From contig NZ_JPMX01000014.1 of NCBI RefSeq assembly GCF_000761485.1, forward strand, positions 1 through 59,111: a stretch of 59,111 bases of DNA. Direction: 5' to 3'. The stretch's first letter is position 1, and the number at the start of each line of letters is the position of its first letter. This DNA is from Modestobacter caceresii. Its GTDB lineage: Bacteria > Actinomycetota > Actinomycetes > Mycobacteriales > Geodermatophilaceae. Made by a program: the position numbers and the translations under genes. A model generated the notes under the pieces. That model was not told where the DNA came from and did not search any database. It saw only the letters and a program-made list of their open reading frames with translations. Shown one piece after another: positions 1-8,102 of the stretch.

Positions 1-289
1 GGTCGGCCTGGGCCTGCTCCAGCTGGACGACGTCGTCCCGCTGCCCCGGGTCGAGGGCATCCCGCTGCCGACGCTGCTGCTGGCCGGGGGGCTGCTCGCC
101 GGGTTGCTGCTGGCGCTGCTGGCCCGGCCACTGGTGCACGTCGGCGCCCGGAGACGGGCCGGACAGGTGCGGCGGCGGTTGCTGGACCGGGTCGGTGAGG
201 TGGCCGACGCGGAGGTGGCCGAGCCGCTCACCGAGGCCCGCGAGGACCACACCCGGTTCTGTGCGGCGGTGACCCGCGCTGGCAGCTAG
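1..289 (+). CDS. C-terminal end of a membrane GTPase-like protein (partial)
   Basis: The open frame enters from the left edge, so the start is missing; only about the last 95 codons are present. The visible part has a Leu/Ala/Gly-rich membrane segment (encoded around 75-130) followed by an Arg-rich amphipathic tail that ends in a TAG stop. The tail resembles the C-terminus of actinobacterial YfjP/Era-like GTPases that end in two membrane helices, but no G motif lies inside the window. The family call is therefore an inference from a short tail. It converges on the MFS gene and nearly touches it. Confidence 0.45.
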   Translation, partial: VGLGLLQLDDVVPLPRVEGIPLPTLLLAGGLLAGLLLALLARPLVHVGARRRAGQVRRRLLDRVGEVADAEVAEPLTEAREDHTRFCAAVTRAGS

Positions 290-1554
290 TCGAGGGCGGC
301 GGCGGGGGCCCGGTGCGCGGGCTCCCCGACCGGGGTGGCCGGCCGGCGCGCGTGCAGGGCCAGGCCGCCCACCGCCAGCAGGGCCAGCACGATGACGGCC
401 ACGCCGTACACCTGTGCCGTCCGCTCCAGGCCGACGTGCCCGGCCGCCACCCCCGCGGCGATCGCCGGCACGCTGAAGGCCAGGTAGCTGGCGGTGAAGA
501 CCGCCGACAGCAGGGCGGCCCGCTGCCCGGGGGCGACGCCCTGGGTGACGGTCGCCATCGCACCCAGGAAGGCGGTGCCGAAACCGAAGCCGGAGACCAC
601 CGCGGCGACGAAGAACAGCGTGAGCGACCCGGTGGTCAGCGCGGTCACGGTGCCGGCCACCCCGACGGCGAAGACCAGGGCGCCGACGACCATCGACCGG
701 GCCGGCGCGACCGTGCGCATCGACAGCGAGCCGACCAGGCCGGTGCCGTTGAGCGCGAGGATGACCAGGCTGCCGACGACGTGGTCCTGCACGTCGAAGA
801 CGCCGGCCACCAGCGACGGGCCGAGCGAGGCGTAGAGCCCGCCCAACGCCCAGGTGGCGACCAGGCAGGGCAGGACGACGACGAACGCCCGGCGCTGCGA
901 GGCGGGCACCTGGACGCTGGGCCGCAGCGACCGCGCCGCACCGGGCAGCCGGGGGGAGGACTCCGGCAGGAACACCCACACCCCGGCGGCCGCGGCCACG
1001 CACAGCACGGTGAGGACACCGAAGACCCAGCTGGTCGGTGCGGGCAGGAACTCGACCGCCAGCCCGGCGCTCACCGCGCCGACGGAGAGCCCCACCGCGG
1101 GGGACGCCGAGTTGACCAGGGCCCCCAGCGGCCGGTCCGGGCGCTGCAGGTCCAGCAGCGCCGCACCGAACGCGCCGGTCAGCGCCCCGGTGGCCAGCCC
1201 CTGGACGATGCGGGCCAGCAGCAGCCACTCCACCCCGTCGGCGGTCAGGAACAGCACCATCGAGACGGCCTCGAGCAGCAGCGCGACGGCGAGCACCGGG
1301 CGGCGACCCACGTGGTCCGACAGCGCCCCGACCACCAGCAGCGACAGCAGCAGGGCGAAGGCGTAGACGCCGAAGACGACGGTGATCAGGCCGGAGCCGA
1401 ACCCGAACTCCTCCGCGTAGACCCGGTACAGCGGCGAGGGCACCCCGGAGGCGGCGAGCATCAGGGTCAGCAGCACCGCCACCGTCCAGAAGGCGGCAGG
1501 CCGGCTGAGCTCACGACGGGGCACGAACCGATGCAAGCCGCAACGAGCCCGCAC
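286..1554 (-). CDS. MFS transporter
   Basis: A 12-helix major facilitator of about 420 residues. After the first two helices it carries the motif DHVGRRPVLAVAL, the classic MFS loop 2-3 signature. Hydrophobic helices fill the rest and there is no large soluble domain, so it is an inner-membrane secondary transporter, probably a drug or small-metabolite exporter; the substrate cannot be read from sequence. The start is uncertain: GTG at 1554 opens the longest frame, but GTG at 1524 (protein beginning VPRRELSRPAAFW) fits the usual MFS N-terminus better. Neither has a strong ribosome binding site. Confidence 0.85.
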   Translation of the reverse strand: MRARCGLHRFVPRRELSRPAAFWTVAVLLTLMLAASGVPSPLYRVYAEEFGFGSGLITVVFGVYAFALLLSLLVVGALSDHVGRRPVLAVALLLEAVSMVLFLTADGVEWLLLARIVQGLATGALTGAFGAALLDLQRPDRPLGALVNSASPAVGLSVGAVSAGLAVEFLPAPTSWVFGVLTVLCVAAAAGVWVFLPESSPRLPGAARSLRPSVQVPASQRRAFVVVLPCLVATWALGGLYASLGPSLVAGVFDVQDHVVGSLVILALNGTGLVGSLSMRTVAPARSMVVGALVFAVGVAGTVTALTTGSLTLFFVAAVVSGFGFGTAFLGAMATVTQGVAPGQRAALLSAVFTASYLAFSVPAIAAGVAAGHVGLERTAQVYGVAVIVLALLAVGGLALHARRPATPVGEPAHRAPAAALD

Positions 1555-1577
1555 TGTTCCCGCTGGCGGCTCCGCCC

Positions 1578-1637
1578 GGAGGCTCGTCCCGAGCTCCCGA
1601 GCTCCCGAGCTCGCGAGGGATGAGAGGGGCGGGGTCC
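1578..1637. repeat. GC-rich intergenic repeat, copy A
   Basis: The short gap between the MFS gene and cobIJ holds a sequence sharing the blocks GAGGCTCG, CCC, AGCTCGCG and GGG(A/G)TGAG, followed by AGGGGC and TCCT, with the hairpin at 6271-6310. Copy A also contains a small expansion in which GAGCTCCC is repeated. The left and right arms can pair only in part here. It is probably a degenerate member of the same terminator-like intergenic family. Confidence 0.45.
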
Positions 1638-1638
1638 T

Positions 1639-3135
1639 TCAGCAGCCGGGGTAGCGGCGGGAGGTGAAGACCTGACCGGACGGCGTCACCCGGGTCTGGG
1701 TGGAGCCGATCATCACCAGACACCGCATGTCGACGGACTCGGGGTCGAACTCGCCGAGGGTGGTCACGGTGACCGACTCCTCCGCGCCGCCGACGTCCCG
1801 GCCGATGACGACCACGGTCTCCGGCTTCTTGACCTCCAGCAGCGCCTGGTGCGCCTCGCCCAGCTGGTGTGGCCGGGCCTTGGAGCGCGGGTTGTAGAGC
1901 GCGATCACCAGGTCGGCGGCGGCCGCGTGCCGCAGCCGGTCCAGCACGACGTCCCAGGGCTTGAGGACGTCGGACAGCGAGATGACCGCGAAGTCGTGCC
2001 CGAGCGGTGCACCCACCCGCGAGGCCACCGCCTGCGCCGCGGTGAGCCCGGGCAGCACCCGCACCTGCACGTCGGGGAAGTCCTCGGCCGCCACCTCGAG
2101 CACCGCCGCGGCCATCGCGAACACGCCGGGGTCGCCGCTGGAGACGACGGCCACGCGCCGTCCGGACCGGGCCAGCTCCAGGGCGTGCGCGGCGCGCTCG
2201 GCCTCCACCCGGTTGTCGCTGGGGTGCCGGGTCTGCCGCGGGTTGGCCGGCACCCGGTCCAGGTAGGGGCCGTAGCCGACCAGGTCGTCGGCGCGGGCCA
2301 GCGCCTCGGCGGCCTCCGGCGTCGTCCAGCTGCGCTGCCCGGGGCCGAGGCCGACCACCACCACCTCGCCGGTGCGCACCTCGGCCTCACTGGCCTGTTC
2401 CGGTCCCGGGACCGGCCCGGTCAGCTCGCTGGGCAGCAGTGCGAGGGAGAAGTAGGGGACGGTGTCGGGGTCCACGTCCGCCAGCGGCATGGTGCGCTGC
2501 TGGGCGGTCGTCGCCCGCTCCACGTAGAAGGCGCGGTCGAGCACCCCGGCGGCCTCGAAGGCGTCGCGGACGTTGCGGAACGTGCGGCCGAGCTTCATCA
2601 CCGCGGCCGAGTCGGTGGTCGACAGCCACTCGGCGAGCTCGTCGGACGGCAGCGTGCCGGGCAGCACGGTGAGCACCTCGTCCCGCTCCACCAGCGGCCG
2701 GCCGAGCACCGCGGCCGCGCCGCTGACGCTGGTGACCCCGGGGACCACCTCGGTCGGGTACCGGTGCGCCAGCCGCTTGTGCATGTGCATGTACGAGCCG
2801 TAGAAGAACGGGTCGCCCTCGGCGAGGACGACGACGTCCCGGCCGGCGTCCAGGTGCGCGGCCAGCCGGGCGGCGGCGGCCTCGTAGAACTCGTCGATCG
2901 CGCCCTGGTAGCCGCCGGGGTGCGCGGTGGTCTCGGTGGTGACCGGATAGACCAGCAGCTCCTCGACCTGCCCCTCGCGCAGGTACGGCGCGGCCAGGGC
3001 CCGGGCAACCGAGCGGCCGTGCTGGGCGGCGTGGAAGGCGACGACGTCCGCGGCGCCGATCAGCCGGGCGGCCTTCACCGTCACCAGCTCCGGGTCGCCC
3101 GGCCCCAACCCGACCCCGTACAGCCGCCCGGTCAC
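1639..3135 (-). CDS. cobIJ: Fused precorrin-2 C20-methyltransferase / precorrin-3B C17-methyltransferase
   Basis: Two tetrapyrrole methylases lie in one chain of 498 residues. The CobI half (about 1-245) begins LYGVGLGPGDPELVTVKA, the glycine-rich SAM-binding loop. The CobJ half (about 255-498) begins VVVVGLGPGQRSWTTPEA and has the SSGDPGVFAMA loop of C17 methylases. Together they would add the C20 methyl to precorrin-2 and later the C17 methyl during ring contraction in the aerobic cobalamin pathway. CobIJ fusions are common in actinobacteria. The GTG at 3135 was chosen because the CobI fold starts there; the frame is open further upstream, but that stretch is the palindromic repeat and non-homologous sequence. 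It is third in the cobG-cobH-cobIJ operon. Confidence 0.93.
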   Translation of the reverse strand: MTGRLYGVGLGPGDPELVTVKAARLIGAADVVAFHAAQHGRSVARALAAPYLREGQVEELLVYPVTTETTAHPGGYQGAIDEFYEAAAARLAAHLDAGRDVVVLAEGDPFFYGSYMHMHKRLAHRYPTEVVPGVTSVSGAAAVLGRPLVERDEVLTVLPGTLPSDELAEWLSTTDSAAVMKLGRTFRNVRDAFEAAGVLDRAFYVERATTAQQRTMPLADVDPDTVPYFSLALLPSELTGPVPGPEQASEAEVRTGEVVVVGLGPGQRSWTTPEAAEALARADDLVGYGPYLDRVPANPRQTRHPSDNRVEAERAAHALELARSGRRVAVVSSGDPGVFAMAAAVLEVAAEDFPDVQVRVLPGLTAAQAVASRVGAPLGHDFAVISLSDVLKPWDVVLDRLRHAAAADLVIALYNPRSKARPHQLGEAHQALLEVKKPETVVVIGRDVGGAEESVTVTTLGEFDPESVDMRCLVMIGSTQTRVTPSGQVFTSRRYPGC

Positions 3136-3146
3136 CGGTGTCCCCC

Positions 3147-3174
3147 GTCCACCAAAATGGCCATTGTGGTGGTC
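3147..3174. repeat. 28-bp palindromic repeat, copy 1 (intergenic)
   Basis: An imperfect palindrome with outer arms like (G)TCCACCA and TGGTGGTC around the self-complementary core ATGGCCAT. It lies between cobH and the cobIJ start. It matches copy 2 (4296-4323) at 25 of 28 positions. No gene function is assigned. Confidence 0.7.
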
Positions 3175-3196
3175 ATCCGGCGCGTCTCGCGGCCCG

Positions 3197-3817
3197 TCAT
3201 TCGGCGGTGCTCGCGATCGCGTTGACGGCGGCGGCGGTGATGGCGCTGCCACCGCGCCGGCCGCGGACGGCGAGGAACTCCAGGTCCGAGGCGGCCAGCG
3301 CCTCCTTGGACTCGACCGCACCGATGAAGCCCACCGGGATGCCGATGACCGCAGCCGGGCGCGGGGCCCCGTCGCGGACCATCTCCAGCAGGTGGAACAG
3401 CGCGGTGGGGGCGTTGCCGATCGCGACGACGGCGCCGTCCAGCCGGTCCCCCCACAGGTGCATCGCCGCCGCGGTGCGGGTGGTGCCCATCTCCCGCGCC
3501 AGGTCGGGGGTGCGCGGGTCGTTGAGGGTGCAGACGACCTCGTTGAACGCCGGCAGCCGCTTCCGGGTCACGCCGGAGGCGACCATCTGGGCGTCGCACA
3601 GCACCGGGGCGCCGGACTCCAGCGCCTTGCGGCCGGCCAGGACGACGTCGGGGGAGAAGGCCACGTCGGCCACCAGGTCGACCTGCCCGCAGGCGTGGAT
3701 CATCCGGACGGCGACCTGGGCGACGTCCTCGGGCAGGCCCGACAGGTCGGCCTCGGCGCGGATGGTGGCGAAGGACTGCCGGTAGATCTCGGCGCCGTCG
3801 TGCTCGTAGGAGTACAT
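3197..3817 (-). CDS. cobH: Precorrin-8X methylmutase
   Basis: Moves the C11 methyl to C12, turning precorrin-8X into hydrogenobyrinate. The 206-residue product has the full family length. It contains the conserved stretches RMIHACGQVD, DAQMVASGV and AIGNAPTALFHLLE; the His in RMIHACGQ is the catalytic residue known in CobH/CbiC. The ATG at 3817 shares one base with the cobG stop (TGATG), so translation is probably coupled to cobG. Confidence 0.95.
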   Translation of the reverse strand: MYSYEHDGAEIYRQSFATIRAEADLSGLPEDVAQVAVRMIHACGQVDLVADVAFSPDVVLAGRKALESGAPVLCDAQMVASGVTRKRLPAFNEVVCTLNDPRTPDLAREMGTTRTAAAMHLWGDRLDGAVVAIGNAPTALFHLLEMVRDGAPRPAAVIGIPVGFIGAVESKEALAASDLEFLAVRGRRGGSAITAAAVNAIASTAE

Positions 3818-5019
3818 CAGTCCTCATCGATCCAGAGTTCGTAGCCGGACGGCGTCGCGACGACGTCGACGACCCCACCCTGCGGTCGGCCGCAGCGGCG
3901 CTCGCAGCCGGCCCAGTGCTGTCGGGCGCCGCCGGCGGGCAGCGTCCGGGTGGAGACGGCGGTGAGCGCGTCGGCGCGGACGTCGGCCAGCGACTTGGCG
4001 CAGCCCGGGCGGCCGGCGCAGGTGGTCACCTGCAGCCAGGGGCTCGCCTCGTCGAACACCATGCCGGTGCGGAACAGGTCGACAGCGGCGTCGTCCACGG
4101 CGTCCTCGGCCAGGTCGGGCACGACGACGCTGCGCCACGGCGTCAGCTGCACCTCGTCGGCGAGCCGGGCGAGGAGGTCGGCCTGGTCGGCGGTCAGCCG
4201 GCCCAGCGGGACGACGCCGATCAGCGCCGTCCGGCCGTCGACCTGCGTCGCGGCCCCGACCGGCCCCACCACCGCCGCCCCCGGCACCTCTACCCGACCA
4301 CCAAGATGGCCATTCTGGTGGTCGGGGAGGGCCAGGCGGGTGGCGACGCGGGTGGGGCCGTCGGCGAGCTCGGTCAGGCGCCAGGCGGTCGAGCCCTGGG
4401 CCGAGCGCTCGGCGAGGAAGGCTCGGGTGGCGTCGAGGGCGAGCGGCACCGCGTCGGCCGGGGAGCAGCGCAGGCCGGAGTCGACGCCGCCGAGGAGCAG
4501 GGCCACGGTGGCGGCGGAGAGGGCCAGCAGGCCGACGTCCCCACCGAGACCGGCGACGTCGCCCCGGCCGTCGTCCAGGGTCAGCAGGAAGCGGCCGGGC
4601 AGCTCGGCCAGCACGGGGTCGGCGCAGAGACCGGCGTCGAAGGCGCCGACCCACGGCCGGACGTCGACGTGCCCGCCCTCGGTCCGCCCGGACAGCGTGC
4701 TGGCCAGGACGTTGCGCACCCGCTCGTGCGTGGCGCTGGGCAGCAGCCCGGCCGTGGCCAGCCGCTCGCCCAGCTCGACCTCCGCGCCGGACGGCAGGCC
4801 GCGAAGCTGCAGGTTGCCCCGGCTGGTCAGCTCCAGGTGCCCGTCGCCGAGCTCCCGGGCCGCGGCCGCCAGCGCCTGCAGTTGCGCCGCGCTGATCGCC
4901 CCGCCCGGCACCCGGACCCGGGCCAGCCCGCCGTCCGCTGCGGCGTGGGTCTGCAGGGCGCCGGGGCAGGCGTCGACGCGGTCGCGCGGAGGGGAGACGG
5001 AGGCACCGGACGAAGACAT
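3817..5019 (-). CDS. cobG: Precorrin-3B synthase (CobG)
   Basis: An oxygen-using monooxygenase of the aerobic cobalamin route, related to sulfite/nitrite reductases and carrying a 4Fe-4S centre. It is 400 residues long. The N-terminal ferredoxin-like half includes LELTSRGNLQLRGL; the C-terminal half has the cluster cysteines in TTCAGRPGCAKS and GCERRCGRP. The ATG at 5019 follows the upstream palindrome by only 19 bases, so no independent promoter is obvious. A 28-bp palindromic element sits in frame in the linker between the halves (4296-4323) and is read as DHQNGHLGG. Presence of CobG points to the aerobic rather than the CbiD/CbiG route. Confidence 0.92.
   Translation of the reverse strand: MSSSGASVSPPRDRVDACPGALQTHAAADGGLARVRVPGGAISAAQLQALAAAARELGDGHLELTSRGNLQLRGLPSGAEVELGERLATAGLLPSATHERVRNVLASTLSGRTEGGHVDVRPWVGAFDAGLCADPVLAELPGRFLLTLDDGRGDVAGLGGDVGLLALSAATVALLLGGVDSGLRCSPADAVPLALDATRAFLAERSAQGSTAWRLTELADGPTRVATRLALPDHQNGHLGGRVEVPGAAVVGPVGAATQVDGRTALIGVVPLGRLTADQADLLARLADEVQLTPWRSVVVPDLAEDAVDDAAVDLFRTGMVFDEASPWLQVTTCAGRPGCAKSLADVRADALTAVSTRTLPAGGARQHWAGCERRCGRPQGGVVDVVATPSGYELWIDED
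4296..4323. repeat. 28-bp palindromic repeat, copy 2 (inside cobG, in frame)
   Basis: Arms GACCACCA and TGGTGGTC flank the core ATGGCCAT. It matches copy 1 at 3147-3174 except for three positions. It lies inside cobG, keeps the frame, and adds a short His/Gly-rich peptide between the two reductase half-domains. This resembles the behaviour of palindromic elements that insert in coding genes in other bacteria. Confidence 0.75.
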
Positions 5020-5038
5020 GGCGCTCGCGAGGCTACTT

Positions 5039-5070
5039 CCCGACGGCCCCGGTGCACCGGGGCCGTCGGG
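5039..5070. terminator. Perfect 32-bp palindrome between the DUF4383 gene and cobG
   Basis: CCCGACGGCCCCGGTG is followed directly by its exact reverse complement. As RNA this gives a 14-bp stem with a 4-base loop just downstream of the DUF4383 stop and just upstream of the cobG start. There is no U-tract, which is usual for actinobacterial terminators. Termination of the DUF4383 transcript is the simplest role; a leader structure for cobG is the alternative. Confidence 0.6.
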
Positions 5071-5084
5071 CCGGTCCTGCCGGA

Positions 5085-5798
5085 TCAGGTCAGCGACGTC
5101 CGGTCGGAGGACATCCAGACCCGCCGCCGGTCGGCCCGGGTGCGCACCTTCGCCATCGCGTCGACCCGCCGCTGCTGCTCGGCGGTGGCGCGGTGCTCGA
5201 CCACGGCCAGCTCGGCCTGTCGCATGTCCCGCTCGGCCGCCTCCTCCGCCGGGGTCTGCGGCAGCTGCGGGTCGAGGTCCTCGGGCGAGACCTCCGGGCC
5301 GGTGTCCTCCCGGTAGGGACTGTCGGCCGGCAGGTTCCCACTGATCCGGCCGTAGGCGCCGAGCGTCAGCAGCACGAGGCCGGCGCAGATGGAGAAGATG
5401 ACGTTGGCCATCGAGAACGCCAGCAGGTTCAGGTCGCCCTCCAGTACCGCCAGGTTCGCCAGCGCGGAGATCAGGAACAGCGCGCCGATCACCAGCATCA
5501 CGTTCGACACCGGGCGGGGGCCGAGGAACGCGGTGACCACCAGCACGAGCGCGGTGACCACCGAGATCGTGGAGAGCAGGCCGTTGGAGGACAGGCCGGC
5601 CACCTCGCCACCGTCGGTGGAGAAGTAGGCCAGCCCGTCGGCGAAGCCGAGCAGGCCGAAGGTGAGCAGGACCAGGGCCACGACCACCGCGCCGACGCGC
5701 TGCACGGTGTAGACCACCGACCCACCACCCTCGTCGGTCTGGTTCGCGTCGTCCGACCCGTTCGGCCGACGGTCTCGCAGGTTCTCGCGCACGCCCAT
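5085..5798 (-). CDS. DUF4383 four-helix membrane protein
   Basis: A 237-residue protein with a short polar N-terminus, four hydrophobic helices (about residues 28-165) and a charged C-terminal tail rich in Glu, Arg and Gln that looks helical. The helix pattern and the FADGLAYF motif fit DUF4383, a family of unknown function common in actinobacteria. The ATG at 5798 was chosen because the hydrophobic domain follows it closely; the frame is open upstream but crosses into the divergent TPR gene. Confidence 0.8.
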   Translation of the reverse strand: MGVRENLRDRRPNGSDDANQTDEGGGSVVYTVQRVGAVVVALVLLTFGLLGFADGLAYFSTDGGEVAGLSSNGLLSTISVVTALVLVVTAFLGPRPVSNVMLVIGALFLISALANLAVLEGDLNLLAFSMANVIFSICAGLVLLTLGAYGRISGNLPADSPYREDTGPEVSPEDLDPQLPQTPAEEAAERDMRQAELAVVEHRATAEQQRRVDAMAKVRTRADRRRVWMSSDRTSLT

Positions 5799-5931
5799 GG
5801 TTTGCCTCCGTCGTGTGGATGACCAGACGTCGGTGCTTCGTCGTCCGCTGCCCGGGTGGATGCGCCGCGTGCACGACACGCCGGGAAGAGCCGTGGGGAC
5901 GGCGCTGTTACGGGCCGGTGGAAGGAGCGTC

Positions 5932-6261
5932 ATGACCCAGCCGTACGAGATCGACCTGCACTCGGAGTACCTGCGCGCGGACCTGTTCCTGGCGATGGGC
6001 CAGCCCACGGAGGCCGCCCGCGTCCTGGAGGCGGTGCTCGCCGCCGAGCCGGACAACCAGGCGGCGCTGGAGCTGCTGGCCCGGAGCTACTTCGGCTCGG
6101 CCCAGCTCAGCCGCGCCGAGGAGACGCTGAGCCGGCTGGTGGAGCGGGCCCCGGCCAACGGCTGGGCCCGCCGCGCGCTCGCCCGCACCCTGGAGCGGCA
6201 GAGCCGGGGCGCGGACGCCGCCGTCCACCACCGGGTGGCCGACGCACTCGGCGCCGCCTGA
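5932..6261 (+). CDS. Tetratricopeptide repeat protein
   Basis: A 109-residue soluble protein. Two TPR-like helix pairs are visible: YLRADLFLAMGQPTEAARVL with EAVLAAEPDNQAALELLA, then the pair built on SAQLSRAEETLSRLVERAP. It is likely a small scaffold or adaptor; the partner is unknown. The ATG at 5932 is preceded by a GGAAGGAG ribosome binding site 4-5 bases away, which decides the start over upstream in-frame codons. It is transcribed away from the DUF4383 gene. Confidence 0.8.
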   Translation: MTQPYEIDLHSEYLRADLFLAMGQPTEAARVLEAVLAAEPDNQAALELLARSYFGSAQLSRAEETLSRLVERAPANGWARRALARTLERQSRGADAAVHHRVADALGAA

Positions 6262-6270
6262 CGGCCCCGT

Positions 6271-6310
6271 CCCGAGGCTCGCCCCCAGCTCGCGCGGGGT
6301 GAGCCTCGGG
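6271..6310. terminator. Bidirectional hairpin between TPR gene and phoD (repeat copy B)
   Basis: CCCGAGGCTCGCCCC (6271-6285) pairs with GGGGTGAGCCTCGGG (6296-6310) with one G-T mismatch across a 10-base loop. It sits between convergent genes, ideal for a two-way terminator. It shares its sequence blocks with 1578-1637, so it is also a member of a repeat family. Confidence 0.75.
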
Positions 6311-6323
6311 AGGGGCTCCTCCG

Positions 6324-7910
6324 TCAGGCCGGCGTCAGGTCGGTCGAGTGCAGCACCGCTCCGGCGACGTCGCGCAGCTGGACCGTCATGACCCCGCTGT
6401 GCCCGTCGATCCGGACGTGGCCGAGGAACTGGAGGCCGGCGCTCGGCGGCTGGTTCGGGCTGTCCGCCGCGCGGGACCAGACCACCTGGGGGCCGAAGGT
6501 GCCGTCGAGGTCGTTCGGTCCGAACGTGCCGGCGTGCAGCGGGCCGCTGACGAACTCCCAGAACGGGTCGAAGTCGGAGAACGAGGCCTTCTCCGGGTCG
6601 TAGAAGTGGGCCGCGGTGTAGTGGACGTCGGCGGTCAGCCACACCACGTTGCGGACCCTGCGGCGCTTCAGCTCCGACAGCAACCACGCCACCTCGAGCT
6701 CCCGTCCGGCGGGCGAGCCGGGAGCGTGGTTGGCGATGGCCTCCTGCGCGACCTCGCCGTCGGGCACCACCACGCCCAGCGGCATGTCGGAGGCCACCAC
6801 CTTCCACAGCGCGCAGGAGGCAGCCAGCTGGTCGGCGAGCCGGGTGAGCTGGTCGGTACCGAAGATCCGGGTCTCCGGCCCCTCCGTCGCCAGGTTGGCG
6901 GTGTTGGGCCCGCGGAACGAACGCAGGTCGAGCGCGAAGACGTCGACCAGCGGGCCGTAGGGGAGGACCCGGTCGATCCGGCTGCCGGAGAGCGGCATGT
7001 ACTCGCCGAACGCCTGGCGGGCGCGGGCGGCGAGGGTGTCGACGTCCTTGACCGTGTACCTGGCGTCGCTGCCCGTCGTCCCCAGGACCTCGCCGGGGTA
7101 CCAGTTGTTGGTCACCTCGTGGTCGTCCCACTGGACGAACTGCGGGACCTGGGCGGCGAACCGGCGCACGTTGTCGTCGATCAGGTTGTAGCGGTACTGA
7201 CCGCGGTACTCGTCCAGGGTCTCGGCGACCTTGCTCTTCGCCGGGGTGACCACGTTGCGCCACACCGTGCCGTCGGGGAGCTCGACCCGCTCCTCCAGCG
7301 GCCCGTCGGCGTACACGCTGTCGCCGGAGTGGATGAAGAAGTCCGGGTCCAGGAGGCGGACGGACTCGAAACCGGTCATGCCCCCGAGGTCGGGGTTGAT
7401 CCCCCAGCCCTGCCCCGCGACGTCGCCGGACCACGAGAAGCTGACGTCCCGGCGGTCGGCCGGGGCGGTGCGCAGCGTGCCCAGCAGGGGCTCGCAGGCG
7501 CGGCCGTGCTCCCCGACGAACCGGACGCGGTAGAACAGCTCGGTGCCGGCCGGCAGGCCACTGAGCGCCACCTTGCCGGTGAAGTCGGTGTCCGGGCCGA
7601 CGTCGACCCGCCAGCGGCCGCGCCGGCCGCGGAAGTCCTCGGTCCCGGCGACCTCGACCAGCATCCGAGCCGGCCGGTCGGTCTTCGACCAGATGATCCC
7701 GGACGTCGCGGTGACGTCGCCGCTCTGCACGCCCCACGACGTGGCGGGACGGTCGAACCGCTGAGCCGGCGCGGCGAACGCCCGCGGTGCCGGACCGAGC
7801 AGTGCGCCGGCGCCGGCAGCTCCGCCGACGGCGGCGGCCTGCATCAGCTGCCGTCGGGAGAGCGGTCGTGCCGGTGGCGAAGCGGGCGAGGTGTGTGGCT
7901 GATCGGACAT
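6324..7910 (-). CDS. PhoD-family alkaline phosphatase, Tat-exported
   Basis: A secreted phosphodiesterase/monoesterase of 528 residues. The N-terminus has a twin-arginine signal (LSRRQLMQAAAVGG, Arg19-Arg20) with likely cleavage after AFA near residue 46. A PhoD N-terminal beta domain follows, then the metallophosphatase with HSGDSVYADG, QWDDHEVTNNW and TADVHYTAAHFY, which supply Fe/Ca ligands. It would release phosphate from organic esters outside the membrane. The ATG at 7910 is the only start that gives a complete Tat signal. No Pho box was recognised upstream. Confidence 0.9.
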   Translation of the reverse strand: MSDQPHTSPASPPARPLSRRQLMQAAAVGGAAGAGALLGPAPRAFAAPAQRFDRPATSWGVQSGDVTATSGIIWSKTDRPARMLVEVAGTEDFRGRRGRWRVDVGPDTDFTGKVALSGLPAGTELFYRVRFVGEHGRACEPLLGTLRTAPADRRDVSFSWSGDVAGQGWGINPDLGGMTGFESVRLLDPDFFIHSGDSVYADGPLEERVELPDGTVWRNVVTPAKSKVAETLDEYRGQYRYNLIDDNVRRFAAQVPQFVQWDDHEVTNNWYPGEVLGTTGSDARYTVKDVDTLAARARQAFGEYMPLSGSRIDRVLPYGPLVDVFALDLRSFRGPNTANLATEGPETRIFGTDQLTRLADQLAASCALWKVVASDMPLGVVVPDGEVAQEAIANHAPGSPAGRELEVAWLLSELKRRRVRNVVWLTADVHYTAAHFYDPEKASFSDFDPFWEFVSGPLHAGTFGPNDLDGTFGPQVVWSRAADSPNQPPSAGLQFLGHVRIDGHSGVMTVQLRDVAGAVLHSTDLTPA

Positions 7911-8102
7911 CGGTGGCCCCCCTGGGTTCCGCGCTGGTGGTGGAACCCTGGGCCGTCGAGGAGGCGGCCGGACCACGGGTCGGCGACCGGCGGGCGAGGA
8001 CCGCGTGAACCGGCCGTGGACGGCCACGCGCTGTCCATGGAGGCTCCCGGCCTCGTCGTCCGGCGGGTGCTCGAGTTGCAGACCACCCGCCGGAGCGACG
8101 GG

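Noticed and set aside
5020-5084. Cobalamin riboswitch before cobG
   Set aside because: Only the 32-bp palindrome is present; no B12-box core is found, in contrast to the clear one before cobN.
7924-7948. GGGTTCC/GGAACCC hairpin between phoD and the symporter gene
   Set aside because: The stem is only 7 bp and sits just upstream of the phoD start; it is too weak to call a regulatory element or terminator.
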